In this document: piece after piece, positions 1-10,536 of the stretch
Layout: the number at the start of each line of letters is the position of its first letter
Position numbering within the stretch: position 1 is the stretch's first letter
Assembly: GCA_020081605.1 (NCBI GenBank)
Contig: JAHREC010000013.1
Location: 682,001-746,000 of the forward strand
Direction of reading: 5' to 3'
DNA length: 64,000 nucleotides
DNA from: Albifimbria verrucaria
Lineage: Eukaryota > Ascomycota > Sordariomycetes > Hypocreales > Stachybotryaceae
The notes under the pieces: generated by a model
Told to the model about the DNA's origin: nothing
Databases searched by the model: none
Seen by the model: only the letters and a program-made list of their open reading frames with translations
Translations under genes and position numbers: made by a program

Positions 1-11
1 CCATAACATTC

Positions 12-810
12 TTACTCACTGCTGGAGTTCTGGAGGAGAGTCATTTGTTCCAAACATTTAGGATGCCTCCTCAAGTGCTTGTTCCTCGCGTCGGTCCTGT
101 TGAACGTAGCCCCGCAGACACAACTACAGGATGAGTCTCGAATGTTTTTTTCTTTGCCAGATCTTTGTGGTAAACACGCATATGACGTTTCAGCTCTTCT
201 CCTGAAGCAAAAAGACCATCGCAACCCTCACATGGAACCTGACGGTCGTGGTATGCCCAGTGTTTACTAGAGAGATCCTCAGTTACTTGCGCTTAGTCTT
301 CATAAAACGACAACTTACTTGAAGTCTCTGTTAAGCTTGTATTTTTGCCGCAGCACAATCTATACGTATTGCCCTGGCCTGGTTCGGTGTGAGTTTGCAA
401 TCAACCATTTATGAATGGATTCTGTTCATACCATCCTGATAATCGACAATAGCATATTCCCTGCCATCCTGGGTCGTTAAAGTCCCGCTATCAACCATGA
501 AATAATCCATTTGAGAGTCAGCCAACCCACGGGCGTGGGAATTGAGGCCGGTTCCACAAAATGAACTCCCTGACTAGAACTGAGAGCTGGAAGCTGTCAT
601 GGAAGACTCGGTGACACGAGAGTTGGTAGGGTAAGAATTGATGGTACTGGTGCTTTGTGGAGCCGAGTCCTGTGAGGGATAGCCAAAAGACTGAGAAGAA
701 AACCCCGGAGTCGTTAGAGATCTGAAGCCTGCAGCGGCTGCATCGAGCTCGTCCAGGCTGTTCCAAGGATAATGCAAACCCCAGCTTTGGTTACTTGAAC
801 TCGGTTGCAT
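12..810 (-). CDS. C2H2 zinc-finger protein, frame-broken
   Basis: The 3' part encodes a clear C2H2 finger (CEGC, then LKRHMRVYH) preceded by a half finger (KYKLNRDFNKHWAYH) and followed by a third Cys/His cluster (CVCG to KHLRRHPKC). A 52-nt intron at 267-318 (GTAAGT donor, CTAG acceptor) joins the first two fingers exactly on the finger consensus, so the intron is well supported. A second intron near 380-432 is possible. Frame is lost in a T7 run (145-151) and a T5 run (342-346), each fixed by one extra base. The upstream 78-codon frame beginning at 810 is Ser/Thr-rich and ends in an in-frame TAG at 574 although the same frame continues as plausible coding. It is therefore either a real gene in error-prone sequence or a decaying one. 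Likely a nuclear DNA-binding protein; the true start is uncertain. Confidence 0.6.
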
Positions 811-1557
811 GGCTCAATGGAATAACAAAAGCGTTCTTGGTGGTTTTCTGGCTGTTGGTGGAAGAAAACCGCAGTGGAATCCAACCCAAGTGATGCTGAT
901 ATTCTGGAAGTTTATATACTTTACATCGTTAATATACGTACATACGGAAGGGCAATCGCACATGATGCCGGCCGCAAGACTTGATAAGAGACGCAATGGC
1001 CTCCATGGTAGTTTTCTCCACGAACAAAGCCACCGGGAGGCCTGATACGCCCCAGTTGATAGCCTCATGCATGCCATTAAGAAAGTCCTCCGAGAAAGGC
1101 GAATATGATTGGTGTCGGTACATTGATGGTGGGCAGGCATCCAACATCTTGAGTTTCGGTGAAGGCCTCGAGACTCTGGCAGATTGAAATTTAGGCGAAC
1201 CATGCCAGTTGTACGCAGCCTCACACAAGATGGTGGGAAGGCCATCGAAATTGATCAGATGTCTTAATTGCAGCCTCAACGTGATTGGCGTGCCTCACAA
1301 GGCGTGCATAATGGTGGGCGCGCCGCCTGCAGAAAACGGCATTTATCGCAACATTGTTTCTGATATGTTCGAATAGGTTCCATAAGACGCGGTTGATAAT
1401 TTGCCGGGAGCAACGGTGATTTGGTATCAATCAAGGCTAATCGATACGGGAGAGATGTATATAATCTGCTGTACGGCTAAAGCCATTCTGACAAGCACTT
1501 GTTGCGACAACAGAGCCGGATACGTCCAGAGACCTACCTAGGCGCAGCCCAACGAAA
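811..1557. other. Intergenic, possible minus-strand coding relic
   Basis: No confident gene. On the minus strand two overlapping frames (1430 down to 1221, then 1279 down to 929) read like one protein broken by a single frame slip, with protein-like stretches such as GLPTILCEAAYNWHG. I recognise no family and see no start or splice sites that would settle it. Confidence 0.3.
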
Positions 1558-3186
1558 ATGAGTGAAATCAACAATAGTAAGTACAATCAAGTTGTAGAAT
1601 CGTTTGTTAGTGACGCGCCTTTATAGATACAATTCCTCTGAAGTCTAGATTGAATCATAAATTTTACGAGCCTGTCGTACTCGTGAAGGCGCTGAACCAT
1701 GAGATGAGAGGAACAGCCCTGTATGATGACGATGATACAACCATCGACATCAACAACCATGATGAGCTTTATCGAAGTGTTGTCAATAAGTTAGACCATA
1801 TATGTGACAGTATAAAAGGAGAGCTTGGTCGAACAACAACCTCTTCTGCCATTTTGAAGAATAGCGAAGGTCATCCTCATTACTTATTCGCAAGTAATGG
1901 CCGTTCGATCAATGAGTTGAGGCTTATGCAATCTTACATGATGAAAATTCTACAAAAGCTTGGAGAGCTACCTGGGGACAAAGTTGATGCCCCGTCTTCT
2001 TTCGATGATCTCCTCTCAGACATCATTGTCTTCAATGAAAGTCGTATCAATTACTACCTCAGCCAACTCCGTGGGTCTGCCTCCCTATGCCAGCAGCATG
2101 AACTGGCTACTTCTGATCAAGCAGGTAAGCTATGAGCATTTCATACCAGAGAGTAATGCAATGACATTTCAGTGTGAAAGACCAAGGGATTGCCGCACGA
2201 TTGCGTCTCCTCGTACAAGGGGTTGACCTGGTAACATTTGCGCGGCTGCCCAGTCAATGTGAGTTCAACATGACCGCGCAGCACGAATGCAATGTTTCTA
2301 ATGAAACACAGTCGCCCTTGGATGCAGCAAGTTCATGAGGAAGCTTGAGGAACTTCAACCTTCTCGTATTGGTATCATAATTAAGAGCTTTGCCCGGGAG
2401 GGTCGCATGCATATTCCCAGTCAGGCATGCTGGTCTCGACTTCAACATATGATCAGTCGCCTAGTGGCATATTCACAATCGACTAGATTTCTCATATTAG
2501 CCAGAAAGAAATGGCCTACGATGTTTCAGAGCTTTGAGGTATCATTCCTTGAGTCAAGTCAAAGAATGCCTGCTCCTTTCCGCAATAAAAGTCAGACGGC
2601 TGAAAGCATCGTGGGTCGCATGACTAGAAAAGAAAAGGAGATCGAAATCTTTCGGAACTTTGTTCGCGATCTTCAAATGTTCAACTTGGACAGTTTTATC
2701 ACAGCACAGTACCGCAGTGATAGTTTTCGTCCTGTTGTCCATTCAGAAGCCTTGATTCTAGGTTATCTGGATAAGACAGGGCGACTTCGCCCAGAGTTCT
2801 TCTTCAACAACATCATGTACATCGGAACAAGCAAGCCCACATGCAAGCTTTGCGAGTATTACTTTAGCGAGCACAAAAGCAAAGTAGGATTTCGCCCAGG
2901 TCATGGCAACATATACTTGAGCTGGCGATTTCCTGACGTGCTTGAAAGTGAAGGGGCTGAGGGCGAGAGGAAGAGACAGATTATGTTCGATAGGGTGCTC
3001 CAAAGAGTCCGCAAGGATGCCTTCGATATGGTGAAGAAGAGGCTTCCTTCAAGCTATAAAGAGGAAGACTCTCACACGTACTCGGCTGCGTTGCCACCCT
3101 CTCGAGGAACCTCTGTTGGCTCCAATAGCGACTTGCGTGAAGCTATTGCGATGTTCGGCGGGTTAAGGCTGAATTCCGACTCATAG
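1558..3186 (+). CDS. OTT_1508-like deaminase family protein
   Basis: Four exons (introns 1577-1626, 2125-2180, 2259-2311) give an uninterrupted 489-aa protein; the exon lengths sum to whole codons, which supports the model. The C-terminal half carries the zinc-deaminase signature: HSEA near residue 341 (His ligand plus catalytic Glu) and PTCKLC near residue 376 (two Cys ligands), in the setting FNNIMYIGTSKPTC typical of the fungal OTT_1508-like deaminase family (Pfam OTT_1508_deam). The N-terminal half is helical with no recognised domain. Family members are predicted nucleotide or nucleic-acid deaminases of the cytidine-deaminase fold; the substrate is unknown. No signal peptide or membrane segment, so probably cytoplasmic or nuclear. 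The start is the ATG just before a strong GTAAGT donor. It ends only about 90 bp before the next gene on the same strand. Confidence 0.85.
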
Positions 3187-3276
3187 GACAAACAGTTGAT
3201 GGTTCTGTGGGTAAGCAGTGAGGAGCGAGATTTTCTGGTTTTTATATCTGTGTATTGTTGGGAGCTTAGTACAATC

Positions 3277-4551
3277 ATGTCTTGTCAGCATCACGGTGCT
3301 ATGATGAGGGCTCAAGTACCCACACACATGCAAGACAAACATAATCCTTTAACCATTTTGCCAACACACCGTATTATTGATGAGAGCAATCCCAGACATA
3401 CAAGCGAAACTCCTGTAGGACGCTCTGGCTTAGTTATGAATGCCACATCCAATACTAAACCGCCGTTGGCTGGAGTCCCACCGCCACCACCAACTCCAGC
3501 TGTTCCACCACCCTTGATAGCAGCACGACCGTCGGCTTGGTCGTTACTTACTCGACGAATCTCCAAGTCCACGACTTCTTTCTTCCAACGCGAGTCTATG
3601 TACCTGCAGCTTTATTCTCCACGATGGCTCAAGCCTGACTTCATTTGGCACCAGGATTGCTCAGCTGCTAGTGAGCTATCCCCTGTCATTCCAGAAGTCC
3701 CTAATTTCACCCCTTCAGTTTGGCGATGGTGTCTAGGCATCTTTCATGCCCGCTTGTGCTGGTTTTCCAAGTTCTATTGTGCTTGGTATGGAGTTAGCTA
3801 CTCCTCCTTCATTGCTCAATTACCCTTTGGCCTCATTCTGAAATGGGCGGATGGCACCAGCTTTGGTGAAGCGCAATCTATGATGGCCATACAGAAAGCT
3901 GGATTTCCATGCCCCAGAGTCATCAGCGTCGGAGAGCACCGAGATTCCCCGTCCGCGCCAGTATCAATTCTGATGACACGCATCCCCGGAGAACAGCTGG
4001 ATGAAGTATACGATGAGCTGCAACCAGAAGAACGCAATGTTATTCTTGACGAGATTAGCACTATGCTGAGGGTCATGCGTTCTTGGAAAAGCCCATGGGG
4101 ACAGCGAATCTGTAGTATTTCTGGTGGACCAATCCGCAGCATACGCGTGCCAAACCATCGCATCGGGCCGTTCGAATCAGAAAAGGAACTCAATGACTAC
4201 CTCCTCGCCGTTGCCTCCTCTCATTCTTTCAAGTCTCCCGAGGAGTTCCAATCAGCAATAGAGGTTGCGCGAAAAATGTACGATCTGCCACATCAGGTCG
4301 TCTTTACACATGGCGACTTCTTCTTACACAATGTCCTTGTGCACGACGGCCATGTCTCTGGGTTTATAGACTGGGAGTCTGCTGGGTGGTATCCAGAATA
4401 CTGGGAGTTTACTACTCCACTGAGGTGGCCAAGTCGAGATCCTGAAGGCGGAGCCTTGTTCATGCGGCTGGGAGGAGAGCGCTATACCAAGGAGTTGGAG
4501 GCAGAGAAGGCTTTAATGACTTTGACGGTTGATTCATGGATTTTTATATAA
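3277..4551 (+). CDS. APH-type phosphotransferase (protein-kinase-like fold)
   Basis: Single-exon 424-aa protein. The C-terminal two thirds match the fungal aminoglycoside phosphotransferase-like family: LILKWADG (candidate ATP-binding Lys), the catalytic loop HGDFFLHNVLV near residue 345 (Asp base and Asn metal ligand) and the metal-binding FIDWESAGWYPEYWE near residue 365. These are small-molecule kinases in general; fungal copies are numerous and mostly of unknown substrate, so no drug-resistance role is claimed. The first 110 residues are low complexity with a proline run (PPPPP) near residue 70. The start is the first ATG in frame after the upstream stop; ATGs a few codons later are alternatives. 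The tandem position behind the deaminase, with a very short gap, is notable. Confidence 0.85.
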   Translation: MSCQHHGAMMRAQVPTHMQDKHNPLTILPTHRIIDESNPRHTSETPVGRSGLVMNATSNTKPPLAGVPPPPPTPAVPPPLIAARPSAWSLLTRRISKSTTSFFQRESMYLQLYSPRWLKPDFIWHQDCSAASELSPVIPEVPNFTPSVWRWCLGIFHARLCWFSKFYCAWYGVSYSSFIAQLPFGLILKWADGTSFGEAQSMMAIQKAGFPCPRVISVGEHRDSPSAPVSILMTRIPGEQLDEVYDELQPEERNVILDEISTMLRVMRSWKSPWGQRICSISGGPIRSIRVPNHRIGPFESEKELNDYLLAVASSHSFKSPEEFQSAIEVARKMYDLPHQVVFTHGDFFLHNVLVHDGHVSGFIDWESAGWYPEYWEFTTPLRWPSRDPEGGALFMRLGGERYTKELEAEKALMTLTVDSWIFI

Positions 4552-4838
4552 TATCACTTAGACAATCTATTCTTAGGAGAGGTTTTAGCCTTGTGCAAGG
4601 AATTTCGTATTGTTTTATTTATTTTATTTGTTTATCATTCGTCATCTACGATGTACATCTCTTAGACAAGACACTTGTTCAAATGAATAGCTGCACCTTC
4701 CATCACTTCGATCCTCACGTGCTGCTAAGCAGATATACCTGAAAAGGACGTAGCCATAACTCAGCTTCACAGGTCACTCAACTCAAACAATACCCACAAG
4801 GTTCACTTCTTCCCTACGCCTACGTCCGGATGTGCACT

Positions 4839-6644
4839 TTACACAGCCATGATACTTTTGCCTCCATCCCTCGTGACACGCTTCCGGATTCTGATCTTGA
4901 GAATCCCATGACCAAGGCGTGTGGTTCTGACAGGGGCTGTTGCAGTAGCACCGTTAAGGGCTGCTCCTTTGGTTTGTTTCTTCGAAGCAGTCTCACGGGG
5001 TCGCTTGACACCAATCAGCGCATTGGGGCAGAACAGGAGTGCCTCTCCAGTGTTAAGCGCAATAATTTTGGACAACAGCTTGATATCAAGGTTATCCATA
5101 GGTGTGACATCAGTGTCAGACTCGTTTCCGTCAGTGTCCGCATCATCGGTCTTGGTAATTAGGGATGCGCCAGCGAGGTGTTTCTTGAGAGTACGGAGCC
5201 ATTCAGGCGAGGTAAATTTGTGGACAATAGTCACCGTGCAAAGGTCCAACAGGCGAGGAGAGATGGTCGGCTCTTGCGTGGAGATGATGACACGCGTGCC
5301 AAGGTGGCGTTGCAGACGGATTGCCGAGAGCAGTGACTCGGTCAGTGTTAGAGACTCGCCGCTGTCAGTCATGTATTTGTGCGCTTCGTCAAGAGCAACG
5401 ATTCGGCCAATCTTGGAATCCTGCTCTAGGAAAAGATCAAGACACATGTTGAACATGGCACAGGCCATTTCTGGGGTAACACAGGGGCAAGACAAGTCCA
5501 CGATTGTCAACTGTCCTGGCTAATAAGTACTAAGTCAGTAAAGGCTCGAGATTTAGCCAAGCGAAATCTGGGAAGATACTAACCTTTGATTTCCAACTGG
5601 TGCCTTTCTGCTTTGGAATGGCCTCCTTCTTTTTCTTTTCCGTAGGAGGCTGGCCAGGCTTGGGACTAAAGAGGTCATAAGTTGCCGCTTCCTTTCTAAC
5701 CATGAAGCTCTCAAGCGTCTCCAAACGCTGCTGGAGCGGATTTAGTTGCTCTCGGGTCATTGTCTCGTTGGCTAGGGCACGTTTGAAGTCGCCGTAATTG
5801 AAGCTGGTACCTGCTTTCTGCTGAACAATGCGAAGATCACGCAGGATTCGCACCACGACATGGAGGTACAGCGGCATGGTTCCTGGGGTATTGCTGACAG
5901 CCATTAGGTCGAGCATTCGTTTGGTGTTCAGGTCGGTTTGAAGAAGACGTAATTCTTGGATCTCTACATTTGGAAGACTGCTGTAAATGCGCTGCAAGGG
6001 CAAGTCAGTGTATTTCTTGGCTAATGAACAGCTCACAGACACGCACCTTGATTTGCCCAATGTTTGTTGGGGCGCAGACGACGCGAACGTTAACCTTTGG
6101 ATTTGATGAAAGATAGGCGGCTTCACATGGAGCTCCGCCGTGGTCAGAAGAGAAGGTGTCGTAGTGGAAAACAAGCCCGGTCAGTGGGCGAGGCAGCACA
6201 GCTGCGGTGGACGGCACCATACTGTTCTCGAGCAAGCAGCTGAGGGTGTGGCTCTTCCCAGAGCCTTGGCTTCCACAGATGAAAACACTCGAAGGCACGG
6301 CGACGTTGTAGTAGATTCGAGGGTCGTCTTCGGGGGATTCTGTCCTTGGTGAGAAGCTCTGGGCTCATCTTGCTGGCTTGGCCGCCGAGGAGACCATATT
6401 GGGTGAAGGCGTTCTTGGTGGCGGGCCCATCAACCGTGTGATGAGCTCGCACGGCTTCGGTGAAGACAGGAGAGTTGAAAACGTAAGTTCCTTTCTCGGA
6501 GTCTGTCTTAAGGTTGAGTAGCTGCAAGTGTTCATGAAGAACAGAGTCCCGTTCATCCGAGTCGAGGAGCGAGTCGGAATCCTCTACACTGGAGAGGAAT
6601 TCGTCGGAGCTGGAATCGATCTCGGGTTCCATTTGGGGACTCAT
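4839..6644 (-). CDS. P-loop ATPase, HerA/FtsK-like fold, fungal
   Basis: Three exons (introns 5992-6046 and 5520-5583) encode about 560 aa. An acidic Ser-rich N-terminus is followed by a Walker A motif GSQGSGKSHT near residue 125 and a Walker B motif VALDEAHKYM near residue 375. Behind it comes RVIISTQEPTISPRLLDLC, which resembles the sensor region of HerA/FtsK-type ATPases. The C-terminus is basic (RIRKRVTRDGGK). No signal peptide, so probably nuclear or cytoplasmic. The family is a conserved but uncharacterised fungal P-loop NTPase as far as I can tell. The reading frame slips at a G5 run (6332-6336): removing one base or adding two restores the frame directly in front of Walker A. The first ATG (6644) is used because the frame upstream has only near-cognate starts. 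Confidence 0.78.
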
Positions 6645-7670
6645 ATTCAATAAAGTACCTTGAAGTTTCTCTATAGTCGTCTGCTCGCAAACGACAAGGC
6701 TCTAAGCGAAGTTGGAATGCCCACGGTTGTGAAGGCGGGTGGTGGTTGTTTTGCGATGGTACCGTTTGAGTGAGTTCCTCAGAGAGAGAAGAAGAAGAAG
6801 ACGAGGAGTTTTGGGCGTAAGAACTGCAGATAAATAGATACCTATGCACCTTGCCAGGCGTTTTCCAGCTGGCAGCCAAACCATCAGGTTATGCCTCCGC
6901 CTTTCGGCCACGAAACACGGCAGCGTGGACGGCCTCCTGCATGGGTCTCCACCTTCAGAGCTGTAGGTCTTGGTTGTTGACTCATCTCAATTTTGTGGAA
7001 AGCGTTAATTACAGGTCAAATGGTTGTATTCCTGGGGTTGAGGTGTAGAGCGAATGTATGCTTAGCTCGTGGTGATTGTGTTGTGTACTAATGGAGACGG
7101 GTGTGTAACATCCCATTCCACCGTCCTCGAAACCAAGAGAATGCGTGAATGGCAAATAGAAAAGTGAAAAAGGTGTGATAAAAATAAAACAAGAAAGAGG
7201 TCTTCAGCTCAAAACCTTGGAGATGAAATAACGTTCTGGAAAGAATTTCGTAAAATGCTTAATGCTTTAAGTTAATGGGTCGCTACATTTCCACCAACAA
7301 TGGACGATTAGGGGTTGATCGCACAAAATTATGGTTATTTTACGGCTACTTCCAATATTCAATTCGGTTAAGCAGCAATAAAAATAGCCAATGGAAACAA
7401 ATGGATAAGAAAGGCTGCAACACCATTGCTTGTCGGTATCACAGCAGCCGATGACATGTCAACAGAGCCATCGTCGAAGCCTGAGCCGGTGTCGAACCGG
7501 ATGGTGGGGCCGGTTCTCGATGCAACGATGACATAACATCGGGGCCAGAAGATTGATCACGTCATGAGACGTGAACTCCCTTCACCTGAGGGAACAGACT
7601 ACTCGCCTTATCCTCTCGAGTAAAAGGCTTCCCAAGCGCAACTCTTGAGGAAGCATACACACTTGCCAAT
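6645..7670. other. Intergenic with GST promoter
   Basis: About 1 kb without a credible gene. The left part (6650-6900) is probably the ATPase 5' UTR, Ser-codon rich on the minus strand. The 7050-7440 stretch is AT-rich and unremarkable. The right part holds the promoter of the GST gene, including a perfect inverted repeat described separately. Confidence 0.6.
7486..7500. promoter_or_regulatory. Inverted repeat CCGGT-N5-ACCGG
   Basis: CCGGTGTCGAACCGG is a perfect 5-bp inverted repeat with a 5-bp spacer, about 170 bp before the GST start codon; a further CCGGTT half site follows at 7510. The geometry fits a dimeric Zn2Cys6 or other palindrome-binding factor. Function is inferred only. Confidence 0.4.
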
Positions 7671-8503
7671 ATGCCAGACGTGGACACTTCTCTTCCACCC
7701 GAGCCTACTGCTGCAGCAGGTCAGCTGGCAGCTCGCCATGCCGATGAGCATCCCCTCAAGCTGTACGGCGGCTGGTTCTGCCCTTTTGTGCAAAGGACCT
7801 GGATCACTTTGGAGGAGAAGAATATCCCGTATCAATACATTGAGATCAACCCTTACAAGAAGGAGCCACACTTTCTCAAGTTGAACCCTCGTGGGCTGGT
7901 TCCAACACTAGCGGTGCCTGTCGACAAGGAGGGCAAGGAGCAAAAGCTCTGTTCGAGAGCATCGTGATTGCAGAGTATCTCGAGGAAGCTTACACAGACG
8001 AGTCCAAGTACGGGCCACCGCTACTGCCGAGCGACCCGTATGAGCGAGCGCGTGCGCGCCTGTGGATCGACCACATCAGTAGTAGAATCGTGCCTGGGTT
8101 TTACAAGCTCCTGCAGCATACACCAGACAAAGCGTACAGCATTGAGCAGGCTCGTCAGGACTTCATCGGCCACATCAAGTCGCTCGTTGAAGAGATGGAC
8201 CCGACGGGCCCTTGGTTCTTAGGCGAGAACATCAGCCTGGTGGATATCAGCCTAGCGCCATGGGTGGTACGCCTCTGGCTCATAGACCATTACAAGAATG
8301 GCGGAGTTGGGATCCCTGATGACGGAAGTGACGAGACCTGGAACAGGTGGAAGAAGTGGAAGACGGCCGTTGAGCAGAGACAAAGCGTCAAGGATACCTT
8401 GAGTGATAGCGAGCGGTATTTGTTGGCTTACAAGCGTTACGCTGACGATACTACGGGCTCGCAAGTTGGAAGAGCGACAAGGGAGGGCCAGAGATTGCCA
8501 TGA
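7671..8503 (+). CDS. Glutathione S-transferase, omega-like
   Basis: About 277 aa, no introns. The N-terminal thioredoxin-fold domain has LYGGWFCPFVQRTWI near residue 35, where a Cys in the CPF motif is the active-site residue typical of omega-class transferases, followed by the cis-Pro segment GLVPTLAVP. An all-helical C-terminal domain follows (FESIVIAEYLEEAY through LAYKRYADD). Omega enzymes catalyse glutathione-dependent thiol transfer and reductions such as dehydroascorbate reduction in the cytosol. Frame is lost at 7946-7948 between EQK and LFESI; one missing base after AAAAG explains it. The start ATG lies in a good context and gives the expected family N-terminus. Expression may respond to the palindrome in its promoter. 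Confidence 0.88.
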
Positions 8504-8756
8504 ATTAGCTGAAGTTATAATGCCAACCACGATTAATGCATGCAAGGTAGGTAGACTGTTTGGTGATGGATGCGATGGGAGGTTCAGGGTAAGGCTACCA
8601 GAAGTAAATAATACTGTACGGACACACTAGATTTATGAGCACAACACAGTGTTTGTCCACCAGCTATACAGTACACATGCAGTTGGTTTACTTGCATCCA
8701 AATTCGTCCCAGCATCTGAACTTTTCCTCTTGCCCACGACCACACATCACGTCACC

Positions 8757-9923
8757 ATGCCAGACCAAGCGCCTTCGCGGTTCACGCCGCAGAACAAGAC
8801 AACCAACGAGCGCCTCTCCAACCAGACGGTTGGTCTCGTCCAGCTTTCCGATTTCCGCAAGCGACGCGCCGAAGTCCTCGAGCAGCAGGTGCGCGAGGCC
8901 CGCGAGGCCGCTTTCTCAGGCACGTCAACGCCGGACCGATCGCAGACTGGCACTCCTGACAACGCTGGCAGTGACTCGGCCAATGCTGCGAATGCGCGGC
9001 CCTTGAAGAAGAAGAAGAAGCAGCCCGCGAAGAAGCTTCTGTCGTTTGGCGATGACGAGGAGGGGACGATAGCCTGTCCGAAGCACCGAGCTCCAAGACG
9101 AAAGATGCGAGCGCTACCGAAGGCACTGAGAGCGAAGATGGCGCAAAGAAGTCAAAGTTCAAATCGAATGCGACTGTGGGAATTGCCCCAAAGCCATGAC
9201 CAAGGCTGCGTTGCGCAAGGAGGCCGCGGAGAGAGAGACCCTCCGCCGCGAGTTCCTGCAGCTTCAGGCCGCTGTCAAGGCTACCGAGATTGCGATCCCT
9301 TTCATATTCTACGATGGCACAAATACACCGGGCGGAACCGTGCGATTAAAGAAGGGCGACTTTGTGTGGATCTTCCTCGACAAGAGCCGCAAAGTTGGTG
9401 CAGAGCTGGGAGTAGGCGAAAAGGCAAATGCACTGCGCGCGTGGGCCAGAGTTGGAGTAGACGATCTGATGCTCGTTCGTGGAACTCTTATCATTCCTCA
9501 TGTAAGATTAAGTACTCTAGACTATGCCTTCTATCATGCTAACACTGACTCTAGCACTACGATTTTTACTTCTTTGCTTTGAACAAGAGTCTTGGACCCG
9601 ACGGCGAGCCACTCTTTAACTTTAGCAACGAAGCTCCTAAGAGACCCGAGACCTCCGCGACAAACCCCGAAGCTGACGGCCCCGTGGGCGGCATGCACAC
9701 GGCAGCTTCTAAGGCAGCCGCGGCGACTGCTCTCCCTGACATCAGCACACTCGAAGGCGCCGACGATGATCCGACTCTGACCAAGGTTGTCGACCGTCGA
9801 TGGTACGAGAGGAATAAACACATCTACCCTGCCAGCACGTGGCAGGACTTTGATCCCGAGAAGGACTACGCAACCGAGATTCGAAAGGATGCTGGAGGAA
9901 ACACATTCTTCTTCTCCAAATGA
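8757..9923 (+). CDS. XAP5 / FAM50 family protein
   Basis: Two exons (intron 9502-9554) encode about 371 aa, near the family's usual 340. Hallmarks are the N-terminal [20 protein letters not shown], a lysine-rich linker ([10 protein letters not shown]), then the conserved domain with [12 protein letters not shown] and [19 protein letters not shown], the latter spanning the intron, and a C-terminal [19 protein letters not shown]5/FAM50 proteins are nuclear and linked to transcription and splicing (XCT in plants, FAM50A in humans, Xap5 in fission yeast). Two single-base losses (G4 at 9062-9065, and near 9193) break the frame inside a conserved, normally intact gene, which is strong evidence for sequence error rather than decay. 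The ATG chosen gives [12 protein letters not shown] extension upstream is fortuitous. Confidence 0.93.
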
Positions 9924-9945
9924 AGGAAGGCTGAGGACCCATTCC

Positions 9946-10536
9946 CTACATTGGCGGTGTGTCTGAATGCCCAACCATGATGTCTGGCGCAACACCATCT
10001 CCTGGCAGGAAGTGATGTGCAGTATGTTTTTGTGGAATTTCAAGACGAAAGGCCTGGAGAGGCGCTTCGGTCATCAGCACCCCTTCATCCCATGAACTGC
10101 CACATGGCATATGTGGCTCCCCAATGACGAGCCATCCGGGCCAGAAGACCATGAGAATCATGGCGTTGCCACCGCCACCGAGAATGAAGACGGCAAACTC
10201 GAAGAAGAGCTTCCTTCGGAGCATCTTTAGAGTCTTGGAGCGGTAGACCTCGGACGCGGCTTTTGCGGAGGCCAGGTAAGCGTAAAAGGCGCCGAACTTG
10301 GTGGCGAGGTATGCTTGGAAGGCAATGACCTTACTGGCGTATAGGGCGGCAGCGAAGGTGATGCTGGCGAGGGCGTAGGCTTGCAGGCCGAGGAAGACGG
10401 AGAGAGAGCTGATGACGGCCTGGAGATATCCAGCGTAGCGGACGGTGGGGCCGAGGATAGCGATGAGGTTGGAATGCGGGTGGAAGGGGACGACGGGCTC
10501 GACCTTGGAGGCCGTGATAATGGCTGGTCCGTCCAT
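9946..10536 (-). CDS. Small hypothetical membrane protein
   Basis: 196-aa frame with no recognised domain. The middle is an unusual Ala-rich amphipathic or membrane region (repeated AYLA/YAS-type segments, residues about 45-95), followed by a clear hydrophobic segment with a GGGGNAMILMVFWPGWLVIG core near residue 125. No N-terminal signal peptide. The last 50 residues are less protein-like, so a small intron or frame slip near the end is possible. It lies tail to tail with XAP5, only about 20 bp apart. Function unknown; a membrane location is inferred from hydrophobicity. Confidence 0.6.
   Translation of the reverse strand: MDGPAIITASKVEPVVPFHPHSNLIAILGPTVRYAGYLQAVISSLSVFLGLQAYALASITFAAALYASKVIAFQAYLATKFGAFYAYLASAKAASEVYRSKTLKMLRRKLFFEFAVFILGGGGNAMILMVFWPGWLVIGEPHMPCGSSWDEGVLMTEAPLQAFRLEIPQKHTAHHFLPGDGVAPDIMVGHSDTPPM

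Noticed and set aside
8757..9923. Calling XAP5 a pseudogene
   Set aside because: Both breaks are single missing G bases in a highly conserved gene with an otherwise perfect frame and intron.
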